Shown: piece after piece, positions 25,950 through 33,372 of the stretch
Position numbering within the stretch: the stretch's first letter is position 1
How the letters are laid out: the number at the start of each line of letters is the position of its first letter
From: Flavobacteriales bacterium
Lineage (GTDB): Bacteria > Bacteroidota > Bacteroidia > Flavobacteriales_F > PHOS-HE28
NCBI GenBank assembly: GCA_016718655.1
Contig: JADKCV010000007.1
Location: forward strand, 1 to 64,000
Direction of reading: 5' to 3'
Length of the DNA: 64,000 bases
Notes under the pieces: generated by a model
Seen by the model: the letters and a program-made list of their open reading frames with translations, nothing else
Told to the model about the DNA's origin: nothing
Database searches by the model: none
Made by a program: the position numbers and the translations under genes

Positions 25950-26994
25950 TTACCCATTGTTCTGATCTTGAAGCTCGAGGTGCTTACGGAAGTCGCCTTC
26001 GAATTGCGCGAGTTGTTCCATGACCGTATCGAATGCAGGCACGTCTCCATAGAACATGTCGCGTTGCATGTTGGCGTAATCCTTCTCCCACTCTTTACGC
26101 GCGTCACCTTGGGAATGATCGAGAAGCCTTCAGTGATCAGTGCATCGTAGTCAACACTGCCGTAGCGGTAGAAGGTCCGGCGGTGTTCGATGATCGCTGT
26201 GTAGAGGGAATGGTCGTGCGTGGCACGTTCGCCGAAGCCCGCCTTGTACAGTTTGAACAGGTCGTAGTAATGCCGCGCTAATCTTGGCTTGGGGCCTTCC
26301 GGTCGTTGGATGAGTACTTCATGGAGCAGCAGAGCTTTCTCTAACATGGTCCGCTCAGCTTGCATCGTGTTCACCTGGAATCTTCCATCGCCGATCGCGT
26401 CGGGAAACTGTTGATGCACATACGTGCTGATCGGCATCGGTCTGCTTGGCCATGGATCAGCCTTGGCAACCAACTCGACCTTGATCTCTGGACGCAGATA
26501 CCCAGTCCCTTCATCGAACAACTTGGGATACCGGAATGAGAAACTGGTCTCTGGGTTTCCGTGATCGGGGCTAGATCAAGATGCCAATCCGGATTGGTCA
26601 GGTCATTCTTGATCGCTTGCTGCAATGTGGGGACCAGGTCTTCGGTAGCCCACTGATGACAGGCTTGTGCGATGCGTTTCACACGCTGCTTGATCTGTGT
26701 TGGTGAGTCTGCTTTCTTGGGGTCGTTCTCACCAACGAGTTCAAGCGCTTCCCTATCAACCACTAGGTCAATGTCCTCAGAGAACCTCTCGATCAGACCA
26801 TGTGCTTTCGACAAAGAGGTGCCTCCCTTGAAGGTGAGGTGAGCACCCCATGGGTCGAGTGACATGAGTTTGCGCAAAAGCCAACAGACCCACAGGTCCT
26901 TTTCGATGCTTTGAACCGGAAGGTTCATGCGGCGCGCTGCTTCCTGAAGCAACGTGCGCTGGTCGTCTTTGGCGAGTGCGAAGTAGCGTTCCAT
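25950..26994 (-). CDS. AbiEii-type toxin, nucleotidyltransferase, two frameshifts
   Basis: About 348 residues when two single missing bases are restored (near 26540, joining RPV to SFRYPKLFDEGTGY; near 26110, joining FSIIP to GDARKEWEKDYA). Nucleotidyltransferase core: THLTFKGGTSLSKAHGLIER FSEDIDLVVDR, the GS-(x)-DxD pattern of the AbiEii/DUF1814 family. These type IV or tRNA-targeting toxins stop growth and can abort phage infection. Its ATG follows the antitoxin stop by one base, the usual antitoxin-first layout. Given similar repairs in core genes, it may well be intact. Confidence 0.8.
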
Positions 26995-26995
26995 G

Positions 26996-27619
26996 TCACT
27001 CCGGTTCAGCGGCCAGTTTGCGCATGATGTTCGCGATCCACACGGGGGCTCGACGGATGTCAGCGAGCATTTCCTTACGAGCTTTTGCAGGTATCCGCTT
27101 CAAGAGAATGGCGTACTCCCTATCGCTAACGTGATCCTTGCCGATGTGTCGAAGCGCTTGAATGATCAAGCCTCCGATCTCAGTGCGAGTCGACAAGAAA
27201 CGCGTGCTACTATGACGCAGGAGAATTTCCATGGTGCCCACTTTCACTTTGCGCGAATGACCGTCCGTGAGGAAGATGACGCGCATAGGAACCTGCTCAG
27301 AAAGCCCGAGCAAATTCGCAGCGTATGCACCGGCGGGTTGAAGCTTGGTCGCATCCCGTCCGGCGAGCGCTCGGGCAACCTTCTCAGGTGATGGTGAAAG
27401 CGTGCCGGTAAGGGGGTGAGTGGCGGGGTAATCATAGACCCCTGGAGCCAGCCTTCGAATGGTCCCAGCCTTAGCGTAACGGGACAAGGATTTGGCCACC
27501 GCCGTGTAGGCTCCCAGGTCGCTGAAATCATTCGGGGTGAAGACCGAACCCCTCCCTTTGCCATAGACTCGGCTAATGACCTGACTGTCAATCGATATAT
27601 CTGACTTTGTGGCAGGCAT
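26996..27619 (-). CDS. AbiEi-type antitoxin/repressor (DUF6088-like)
   Basis: A 207-aa protein. The N-terminal winged helix is recognisable (SVFTPNDFSDLGAYTAVAKS LSRYAKAGTIRRLAPGVYDY P), followed by the AbiEi C-terminal region (PAGAYAANLLGLSEQVPMRV). AbiEi-like antitoxins neutralise AbiEii and repress their own promoter by binding inverted repeats. ATG 27619 is chosen over an in-frame TTG at 27628, which lies within the operator. It is the first gene of the pair. Confidence 0.82.
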   Translation of the reverse strand: MPATKSDISIDSQVISRVYGKGRGSVFTPNDFSDLGAYTAVAKSLSRYAKAGTIRRLAPGVYDYPATHPLTGTLSPSPEKVARALAGRDATKLQPAGAYAANLLGLSEQVPMRVIFLTDGHSRKVKVGTMEILLRHSSTRFLSTRTEIGGLIIQALRHIGKDHVSDREYAILLKRIPAKARKEMLADIRRAPVWIANIMRKLAAEPE

Positions 27620-27623
27620 GTTT

Positions 27624-27651
27624 GTCAAACAAAAGTACCTAAATGTTTGAC
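27624..27651 (-). promoter_or_regulatory. AbiE promoter with flanking inverted-repeat operator
   Basis: GTCAAACA (27624-27631) and TGTTTGAC (27644-27651) are perfect 8-bp arms. On the minus strand the -7 box TACTTTTG (TAnnTTTG) at 27630-27637 lies between and partly within them, 10 bp before the start codon. Repressor binding would cover the promoter, as described for AbiEi autoregulation. Confidence 0.7.
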
Positions 27652-27693
27652 TGATACTTGCTCATGGGCTGACCACTTTCCCGAGCGCCAGGT

Positions 27694-27824
27694 CATGGGC
27701 TCCCCCCGAAGGGGGGAGCCCATGTTATGCGGTCCACCTGAACCCCTTAAGGGGTTCAGGTGGACCGCTGCGCGCGAGAAGGCCAAGCCATCAAACGAAC
27801 GTTCCCCTTTACGAAGTAAAGGGG
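27694..27824. repeat. Three consecutive perfect hairpins
   Basis: Hairpin 1 (27694-27724) has 14-bp perfect arms and a GAA loop. Hairpin 2 (27729-27768) is a 40-bp uninterrupted perfect palindrome. Hairpin 3 (27804-27824) has 9-bp arms CCCCTTTAC / GTAAAGGGG and again a GAA loop. They occupy the non-coding gap 27652-28183 behind the AbiE promoter. I see no protein gene in that gap; the remaining part is GC-rich without recognisable features except repeat copy C. Confidence 0.85.
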
Positions 27825-28059
27825 CTAGGCGCCGATAAGATCCAGACCGCAAGAGAGTACCCGCTGAAAAGAAGGCGATTTGCGCGCCTCTGATCACTGG
27901 GTCGGGGTATGCTTCCAATGGTGTCGAGATGTTCGGGCTGGTGGGCCGTAAAGAGCCTTCTTGCCCCCTCGGGCCGACGGGGTGGTGGGCCTCGATGGTG
28001 TCAAGGGCGATCAATGGGCCTTTTCGACCGAAGCGCCCAAGGGGGGGCGATGGCAAATC

Positions 28060-28154
28060 TCGCGTGAGCGATTGGAGCGGGTACCCCACAGCGAGGAACG
28101 AGCGAGGAGTACGAGCGGAAAGCGCGACGGCGAGTCTTCGAGCCGGCACGCCCC
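28060..28154 (+). repeat. Dispersed GC-rich repeat, copy C
   Basis: A 95-bp element from TCGCGTGAGCGATTGG to GGCACGCCCC, same orientation as copy A and inverted relative to copy B. It marks the right edge of the AbiE block, 30 bp beyond the stop of the EF-G-domain-like gene. The central hairpin seen in A and B is less regular here. Confidence 0.72.
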
Positions 28155-28183
28155 AACCGATGAGATGATATTGCTGGCTATGC

Positions 28184-28702
28184 TTAGCCATTTGCCTGAA
28201 CCCTATATGGTGACTTCTGCCTGAGTTGGCCAATTAACTGGAACTGCTCCAGGTCCAATTGGGCACTGTCTTCATAGTTGAAGCTGCTGAAAACAAGCTG
28301 CTCGAATCGGTCCTTTTCCGTCTGAGATTCCAGGTTGGGAAGATTCTCCAAGAGGGCTCTTGAGGCTGCATAGGCAAGTATTGTCGCGTTCGTGTCAGTG
28401 ATCAAACCAGTGGCTTCCTTCACTGTAACACGGATGCTCTGTTCGTCCAAGCGACGAAGAGCATATTCGATGCCCATTCGGATCGCAGATTTCCAATCAT
28501 CGAAACCCTTGTCCGGTATAGTGTGCGCATATCCTTGCCTTTCCCATCCTGCTCCGGTGTATGCCTCTACAATAGTCGGCTCATCCGCATGTCTGGCTTC
28601 AACCACCACGGTGATCTCACCATAGTGACCAAGACCACCATTGATCTTGGCGAGCTTATAGCTGAACTCGTGTGACACGGGATCGTCGTTTTGTCGGTTC
28701 AA
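28184..28702 (-). CDS. Stand-alone protein resembling EF-G domain IV
   Basis: About 172 residues from TTG 28702, whose TTGA overlaps the fadN stop; a GTG at 28678 is the alternative start. The core reads GGLGHYGEITVVVEAR, then FDDWKSAIRMGIEYALRRL, IRVTVKEATGLITDTNATIL and AYAASRALLENL. This follows the layout of elongation factor G domain IV (GGxGQYGxVxxxxEP, AVxKGIxExL, VDSSELAFKLAAxxAF), a ribosomal S5 domain-2-like fold. No GTPase domain is present. It may act on translation or simply share the fold. Lower GC than fadN and position next to repeat C suggest it is accessory. Confidence 0.6.
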   Translation of the reverse strand: MNRQNDDPVSHEFSYKLAKINGGLGHYGEITVVVEARHADEPTIVEAYTGAGWERQGYAHTIPDKGFDDWKSAIRMGIEYALRRLDEQSIRVTVKEATGLITDTNATILAYAASRALLENLPNLESQTEKDRFEQLVFSSFNYEDSAQLDLEQFQLIGQLRQKSPYRVQANG

Positions 28703-31059
28703 TTCCGCAGTACTTTGCCCGAAGTAATGATCGACTGCAACCTTTCCAACGTCTTCCGCTGCATGCACAGCTCCACAAAAGCCTTCCGCTCCAGGTCCAG
28801 CAGGTACTGCTCGCTCACCTCCGTCGCTTCGCTCAGGTCGCCGCCGCATAGCACGTACCCCAGCTTCTCGCTGATCAACGCATCGTGTTGGCTGATGTAG
28901 TTGCCGCTGAGCATGCTGTTGGCGCCCACGTACACGATGCCGAGGCCTTCCTGGCCGAGCACCTTGATGTCCTTGCGCGGCGCGGGCTTGGTGTAGCCCT
29001 TGTTCCAGAGGTCCAGCGCGCAGGCCTTGGCGTAGGCCAGCTGGTGGGCGCGGCTCACGATCACCTCGTCCTGACCCTTGCGCAGGTAGCCGAGCGCGAA
29101 GGCCTCGTGCCCGCTGGTGGCCACCTTGGCCTGGCCGATGGTGAGGAAGCGCTCGCGCATGGCGTTGATGCGGATGTCGCCCTCCTTCAACTCGTCGGCG
29201 AGGCGCAGGGCGAACTCCTTGGTGCCGCCGCCGCCGGGGATCACGCCCACGCCGAACTCCACCAGGCCCATGTAGGTCTCGGCGTGCGCCACCACCTTGT
29301 CCGCGTGCAGGCAGAGCTCGGTGCCGCCGCCCAGGCACAGCTGGTGCGGGGCCGCCACCACGGGGATGCTGCTGTAGCGCATGCGCATCATGGTGTTCTG
29401 GAAGGTGCGCACGGCCATCTCCAGGTCGTCGTACTCCTGCTCCACGGCCATCATGAAGATCATGCCCACGTTGGCGCCCGCGCTGAAGTTGGCGCCGTCG
29501 TTGTACACCACCAGGCCCTTGTAGCCCTGCTCGGCGAGGTCGATGGCCTTGTTGAGGCCCTGGATCACCTCCGCACCGATGGTGTTCATCTTGCTCGTCC
29601 AGCTCACGCTCAGGATGCCATCGCCCAGGTGACGCACGGTGGCGGCGCTGTTCTTCCACACCACGCTGCTCTCGGGCAGGTCGCTGAGGACGATCAAGCC
29701 TTCCGCACGCGGCACGGGCTTGTAGCTCTTGCTCGCGACATCGTAGAAGAGGCGCTTGCCGTTCTCCACCTTGTAGAAGCTGCTGTGTCCGGCGGCGATC
29801 ATATCGTTCACCCACGGCGACACCTTCACGCCCGCCGCGTTCATGGCGTCCAGCGCGGCTTTTACGCCGATGGCATCCCAGGTCTCGAACGGACCGGCCT
29901 CCCAGCCGAAGCCGGCGCGCATGCCGTCGTCGATCTTGTACAGCTCGTCGCTGATCTCGGGGATGCGATGGCTCACGTACGCGAACATCGCCTGGAACGA
30001 ACGGCGGTAGAATTCACCGGCCTTGTCCGTGCCGTTGTACACCAGCTTCAGGCGCTCGCGCAGGTCATCCACCTTCTTGGCCGCGTCCAGCGTGGCGAAC
30101 TTGGGCTTCACCTGCGGCTTGTACTCCAGTGTCTTCAGGTCGAGGGAGAGGATCTCGCCCTTGGGTGAGTTGCGGTCCTTGAAGAAGAAGCCCTTGCCGG
30201 TCTTGCTGCCGAGCATGTTCTTCTCCACCATTTGCTGCAGGTACTCCGGAATGCTGAAGAGGCTGTTGCGCTCGTCGTGGGGGCAGTTGTCCTTCACGCC
30301 TTGCGCCACTTTCACCAGCGTATCCAGGCCCACCACGTCGGCGGTGCGGAAGGTGGCGCTCTTCGGGTGACCGATCACGGGGCCGGTGAGGCGGTCCACT
30401 TCCTCCACCGTAAGGCCCATGTCGGTGACGAGGTGGAACACGTCCATGATGCCGAACACGCCGATGCGGTTGGCCACGAAGGCGGGCGTGTCCTTGGCCA
30501 TCACCGTGACCTTGCCGAGGATGCGCTGGCCGTAGTCCTCCAGGAAGGCGAGCACCGCCGGGTCGGTGTCCGGACCGGGGATCAGCTCCAGCAGGGGCAG
30601 GTAGCGCGGCGGGTTGAAGAAGTGCGTGCCGCAGAAGTGCCTGCGGAAGTCGTCGCTGCGGCCCGCGCTGATCGCGTGGATGGGAATGCCGCTGGTGTTG
30701 GTGGTGATCAACGTGCCCGGCGTGCGGTACTTCTCCACGTTGGCCAGCACCTGCTGCTTGATGTCCAGCCGCTCCACCACCACCTCGATGATCCAGTCGC
30801 AGTCCTTGATCTTCGGCAGGTCATCGTCGAAGTTGCCGGTGCTGATGCGCTTCGCGAAGCGGGCATCGTACAGCGGCGCCGGACTGCTCTTGATCGCGGC
30901 GGCGAGGGCGTCGTCCACGATCTTGTTGCGCGGACCTTCCTTGGCGGGAATGTCGAGCAGCAGCACTTCGGTGCCCGTGTTGGCGAAGTGGCAGGCGATG
31001 CGGCTGCCCATGACGCCGCTACCGAGTACGGCGACTTTGCGGATGTTGCGATTGGTCAT
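28699..31059 (-). CDS. fadN: 3-hydroxyacyl-CoA dehydrogenase / enoyl-CoA hydratase fusion (FadN type)
   Basis: A 786-aa bifunctional beta-oxidation enzyme. The N-terminal half is the NAD-binding dehydrogenase (KVAVLGSGVMGSRIACHFAN, GTHFFNPPRYLPLLELIPG). The C-terminal half is a crotonase-fold hydratase (NFSAGANVGMIF, LCLGGGTELCLHAD, EFGVGVIPGGGG). The domain order, dehydrogenase first, is that of Bacillus FadN/YusL and of the Bacteroidota operon, not of E. coli FadB. It hydrates enoyl-CoA and oxidises the product, feeding the thiolase. It lies 108 bp behind marR and overlaps the following gene by TTGA. Confidence 0.92.
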   Translation of the reverse strand: MTNRNIRKVAVLGSGVMGSRIACHFANTGTEVLLLDIPAKEGPRNKIVDDALAAAIKSSPAPLYDARFAKRISTGNFDDDLPKIKDCDWIIEVVVERLDIKQQVLANVEKYRTPGTLITTNTSGIPIHAISAGRSDDFRRHFCGTHFFNPPRYLPLLELIPGPDTDPAVLAFLEDYGQRILGKVTVMAKDTPAFVANRIGVFGIMDVFHLVTDMGLTVEEVDRLTGPVIGHPKSATFRTADVVGLDTLVKVAQGVKDNCPHDERNSLFSIPEYLQQMVEKNMLGSKTGKGFFFKDRNSPKGEILSLDLKTLEYKPQVKPKFATLDAAKKVDDLRERLKLVYNGTDKAGEFYRRSFQAMFAYVSHRIPEISDELYKIDDGMRAGFGWEAGPFETWDAIGVKAALDAMNAAGVKVSPWVNDMIAAGHSSFYKVENGKRLFYDVASKSYKPVPRAEGLIVLSDLPESSVVWKNSAATVRHLGDGILSVSWTSKMNTIGAEVIQGLNKAIDLAEQGYKGLVVYNDGANFSAGANVGMIFMMAVEQEYDDLEMAVRTFQNTMMRMRYSSIPVVAAPHQLCLGGGTELCLHADKVVAHAETYMGLVEFGVGVIPGGGGTKEFALRLADELKEGDIRINAMRERFLTIGQAKVATSGHEAFALGYLRKGQDEVIVSRAHQLAYAKACALDLWNKGYTKPAPRKDIKVLGQEGLGIVYVGANSMLSGNYISQHDALISEKLGYVLCGGDLSEATEVSEQYLLDLERKAFVELCMQRKTLERLQSIITSGKVLRN

Positions 31060-31073
31060 TGGTGAATGCGTTT

Positions 31074-31165
31074 GACCGCGACGACGCGGCGACGCAACGA
31101 ATGCGCAACGCTATCGGAAATGCCTTCGTGGCGTTCCCGTCGCGTCGTTGCGTCGTTGCGGTTCA
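31074..31165. repeat. Imperfect GC-rich inverted repeat between marR and fadN
   Basis: Arms of roughly 26-30 bp built from ACGCAACGA-type units face each other across about 30 bp, and CGTCGTTG is directly repeated on the right. It could form an RNA hairpin in the marR-fadN leader; the role is unknown. Confidence 0.4.
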
Positions 31166-31167
31166 TT

Positions 31168-31602
31168 TCAGAAGAGTTGTTCGTGTTCGAGAATATGATC
31201 CAGTTCCGACATCACCTGCCGGAAGTTGTTCATCTGCTCAGGCGTGAAGCGGCGCTGCACCGCCTCGTTGAATTTGATCACGGTGTTGCGACTCACGTCG
31301 CGCATCTGCTTGCCCTTCGTGGTGAGGTGGATGCGCACCACGCGCTTGTCCTCCTTGCACGCGATCCGTTTGATGAGCCCGGCCTCCTCCATGGTCTGCA
31401 AGGTGCGCACGAGGCTGCGGCTCTCCATGCCCATCCGGGGACCGAGCTTGGTGCTGGGCGTACCCTCCGGCTCGATGTTGAGCAGGATCTGCCCGACGGC
31501 CATGCTGCCGCCGTACTTGGCAGCCTCGGTGTTGTAGATCCGCGATATGCGGCTCCACACTTTGCGTATCGGAAAGTCGATCGTCTCTTCGGGCTTCATC
31601 AC
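31168..31602 (-). CDS. MarR-family regulator of the fatty-acid genes
   Basis: A 144-aa winged-helix protein (MGMESRSLVRTLQTMEEAGL IKRIACKEDKRVVRIHLTTK: recognition helix and wing with the DxR motif). In many Bacteroidota such a MarR heads the operon marR-fadN-thiolase-acyl-CoA dehydrogenase. Here it is followed by fadN, and a matching operator stands before both marR and the displaced dehydrogenase gene, so it is very likely the repressor of this beta-oxidation set, probably responding to an acyl-CoA. Alternative start ATG 31599. Confidence 0.88.
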   Translation of the reverse strand: MMKPEETIDFPIRKVWSRISRIYNTEAAKYGGSMAVGQILLNIEPEGTPSTKLGPRMGMESRSLVRTLQTMEEAGLIKRIACKEDKRVVRIHLTTKGKQMRDVSRNTVIKFNEAVQRRFTPEQMNNFRQVMSELDHILEHEQLF

Positions 31603-31637
31603 AGGTTCGGCTTCGGAGCCTAAGGTAATCGGAAAAG

Positions 31638-31651
31638 GTATGCGTGCATAC
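31638..31651 (-). promoter_or_regulatory. MarR operator and promoter
   Basis: GTATGC-N2-GCATAC, a perfect inverted repeat 36 bp before marR. On the minus strand its right half continues as TACCTTTT, near the -7 consensus TAnnTTTG. Same design as at 19763-19778. Confidence 0.7.
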
Positions 31652-31695
31652 TATTAACGAACATTTCATCCTATGGGTTGCGGGCATGGTCCTTG

Positions 31696-31714
31696 TATGT
31701 TTGGTGACCAAACA
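31696..31714 (+). promoter_or_regulatory. Promoter with overlapping palindrome before the lipoprotein gene
   Basis: TATGTTTG at 31696-31703 matches TAnnTTTG exactly, 18 bp before ATG 31722. It overlaps TGTTTGGT-G-ACCAAACA (31698-31714), a perfect 17-bp palindrome that could be an operator for an unidentified regulator. Confidence 0.55.
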
Positions 31715-31721
31715 AGCCAAC

Positions 31722-32642
31722 ATGGGAACCGGTCGCGTCCTTATCCTCGGTCTGTGCCTTACACTGGTCATCGGTGCATGCAAGAAGGACGAGGATCCCG
31801 CACCCACGCCGCCCACCGGAGGTGGGTCCAATGACCCGCGACTGGTCCTGAAATTCACCTTCGATAGCACCCAAGTGCGCTTGAACGGCTTCGGGCAAAC
31901 GGCAGCCCTACCCGCCGGACATGGAGCACAGCACCCCCGGTTCAATGCGATGACCGCGCACTACGTGGAGTTCGCTCAGACAGCATGGACGCTGCCCGGC
32001 CAAGGCGCGGTAGTGTACCACGCCCCGGAAACGACGGCCGGTGGCGACAATGCCATCGACTTCTCCCAAGCGGTGCTCACGGGAGCAGGGGAGGCTTTCC
32101 TGAACATCCCGCTTTCGCAGCTCCCTACTGGGACCTACCCGTACCTGCGCGTCTCCATCGGGTACCAGAACTTCAACATCGACTTCCGGCAAGTGGTGTC
32201 CGGCATCGGCACCTTCGACCTCGACGGCACCATCGCCTCGTTCATCGGATTCAACACCTACATCGGCACCTTCAACGTGAACCAACAACCGGTGACGGTG
32301 AACGACGATAAGCTGCAAGGTTTCTGGGCCTTCGAAGTGCTGGACCCACCGGTCGCTGTCGCACCCATCGTCGGGCAAGCGCCACCAGGTGCCACCACCG
32401 TGCCCAACCCGATCTTCGACTCCTCGCCGATCCCAGCAGGCTCATGCCTGGTGACGGGTGTCTTCGCTGAGCCGCTGGTGATCTCGGGCACGGAAACGGA
32501 GGACGTGGTGATCAACGTGTCCATTAGTACCAACAACAGCTTCGAATGGATCGATGTAGCGGGCGATGACATCTTCGAACCCGCCGCCGGCGATCAGGTG
32601 GTGGACATGGGCACGCGGGGCATGGTCCCGACCGTGGAGTGA
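31722..32642 (+). CDS. MbnP-like conserved lipoprotein
   Basis: A 306-aa lipoprotein: signal peptide MGTGRVLILGLCLTLVIGAC with lipobox VIGAC, then a Lys/Asp/Glu-rich linker. ATG 31722 is selected since it gives this signal peptide. The mature part contains a pattern recalling MbnP-type proteins (LVLKFTFDSTQVRLNGFGQ, YHAPETTAGGDNAIDF) and ends with a conserved block (GQAPPGATTVPNPIF ... SFEWIDVAGDD ... VVDMGTRGM). Similar conserved lipoproteins are common in this phylum, sometimes near metal-related outer-membrane proteins. The function is not established. Confidence 0.65.
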   Translation: MGTGRVLILGLCLTLVIGACKKDEDPAPTPPTGGGSNDPRLVLKFTFDSTQVRLNGFGQTAALPAGHGAQHPRFNAMTAHYVEFAQTAWTLPGQGAVVYHAPETTAGGDNAIDFSQAVLTGAGEAFLNIPLSQLPTGTYPYLRVSIGYQNFNIDFRQVVSGIGTFDLDGTIASFIGFNTYIGTFNVNQQPVTVNDDKLQGFWAFEVLDPPVAVAPIVGQAPPGATTVPNPIFDSSPIPAGSCLVTGVFAEPLVISGTETEDVVINVSISTNNSFEWIDVAGDDIFEPAAGDQVVDMGTRGMVPTVE

Positions 32643-32658
32643 TCCGGGTCGAAGGGCT

Positions 32659-33372
32659 TCAGCTGGGCTTCCTTACAGGACGTTTCCGTCCATTCACCCA
32701 AAGCGCGAGCCCCTCGGTCACTTCATAGGTGTAGCGTAGCTGGGAAGCGTGGACCACTTGGTCCGATCGTCCTTCCTGGTCATCGTACAGGAATACACTG
32801 TCGCAGGCGAATAGCCAAACCGCTGTATCCCCATGCTCGCTATAGCGCATTGCAGGGGCCACGTTCCGGCGTTTCAGGCGTAATGTATCGTCCTCCAATA
32901 CACGCTCGGGCAGTGCCACTTCCATGAACCCGATGTCCATGAACGCTTGATCCAGGAGCATGACCTTCTGCCCCCAACTTTCCTTCTCGCCGAAGTTGGC
33001 CAGCACCCAGAGGGCCTCTGTCGGTCTCGCGGTATCGATCGCAAAGCACGTGGGTAGCATGGTCCAACTGTCATACGCAGGTGATGACACGGCCAGATAT
33101 GCAGCGTTACTATCGGCGTCCAGTCGATAACGGTACAGTCGCAGGCCTTCGAAGGTCTCATCCCTGTTGCTTGCGACCATCAGGTATGTGCTGTCCGAGA
33201 GGCCAAGAGTTACTTGAACGAGCAAGGTGTCGTGGCGCAGATTGTCCGGAACGATGGGTAGTTCCAGCGGGGTTCGACCTGGCACGGTCGGATCGGCCGT
33301 TGGCCCAGCAGGTGTATTCGACGGACCACATCCCCATAGGATGAGGATCAAGCCGAACGCAAGCTGTCTCAT
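32659..33372 (-). CDS. Hypothetical lipoprotein
   Basis: A 237-aa protein with lipoprotein signal MRQLAFGLILILWGC (lipobox ILWGC). The mature region is rich in beta-strand patterns and ends in a basic tail. No recognised family. It overlaps the downstream end of the head-GIN-domain gene by 4 bp (ATGA), so the two are probably co-transcribed in the order T9SS protein, head-GIN protein, this gene. Confidence 0.6.
   Translation of the reverse strand: MRQLAFGLILILWGCGPSNTPAGPTADPTVPGRTPLELPIVPDNLRHDTLLVQVTLGLSDSTYLMVASNRDETFEGLRLYRYRLDADSNAAYLAVSSPAYDSWTMLPTCFAIDTARPTEALWVLANFGEKESWGQKVMLLDQAFMDIGFMEVALPERVLEDDTLRLKRRNVAPAMRYSEHGDTAVWLFACDSVFLYDDQEGRSDQVVHASQLRYTYEVTEGLALWVNGRKRPVRKPS

Noticed and set aside
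27694..27824. The triple hairpin as a retron or integron attC array.
   Set aside because: No reverse transcriptase or integrase is in the window, and no attC R-box consensus or repeated cassette boundaries are seen.
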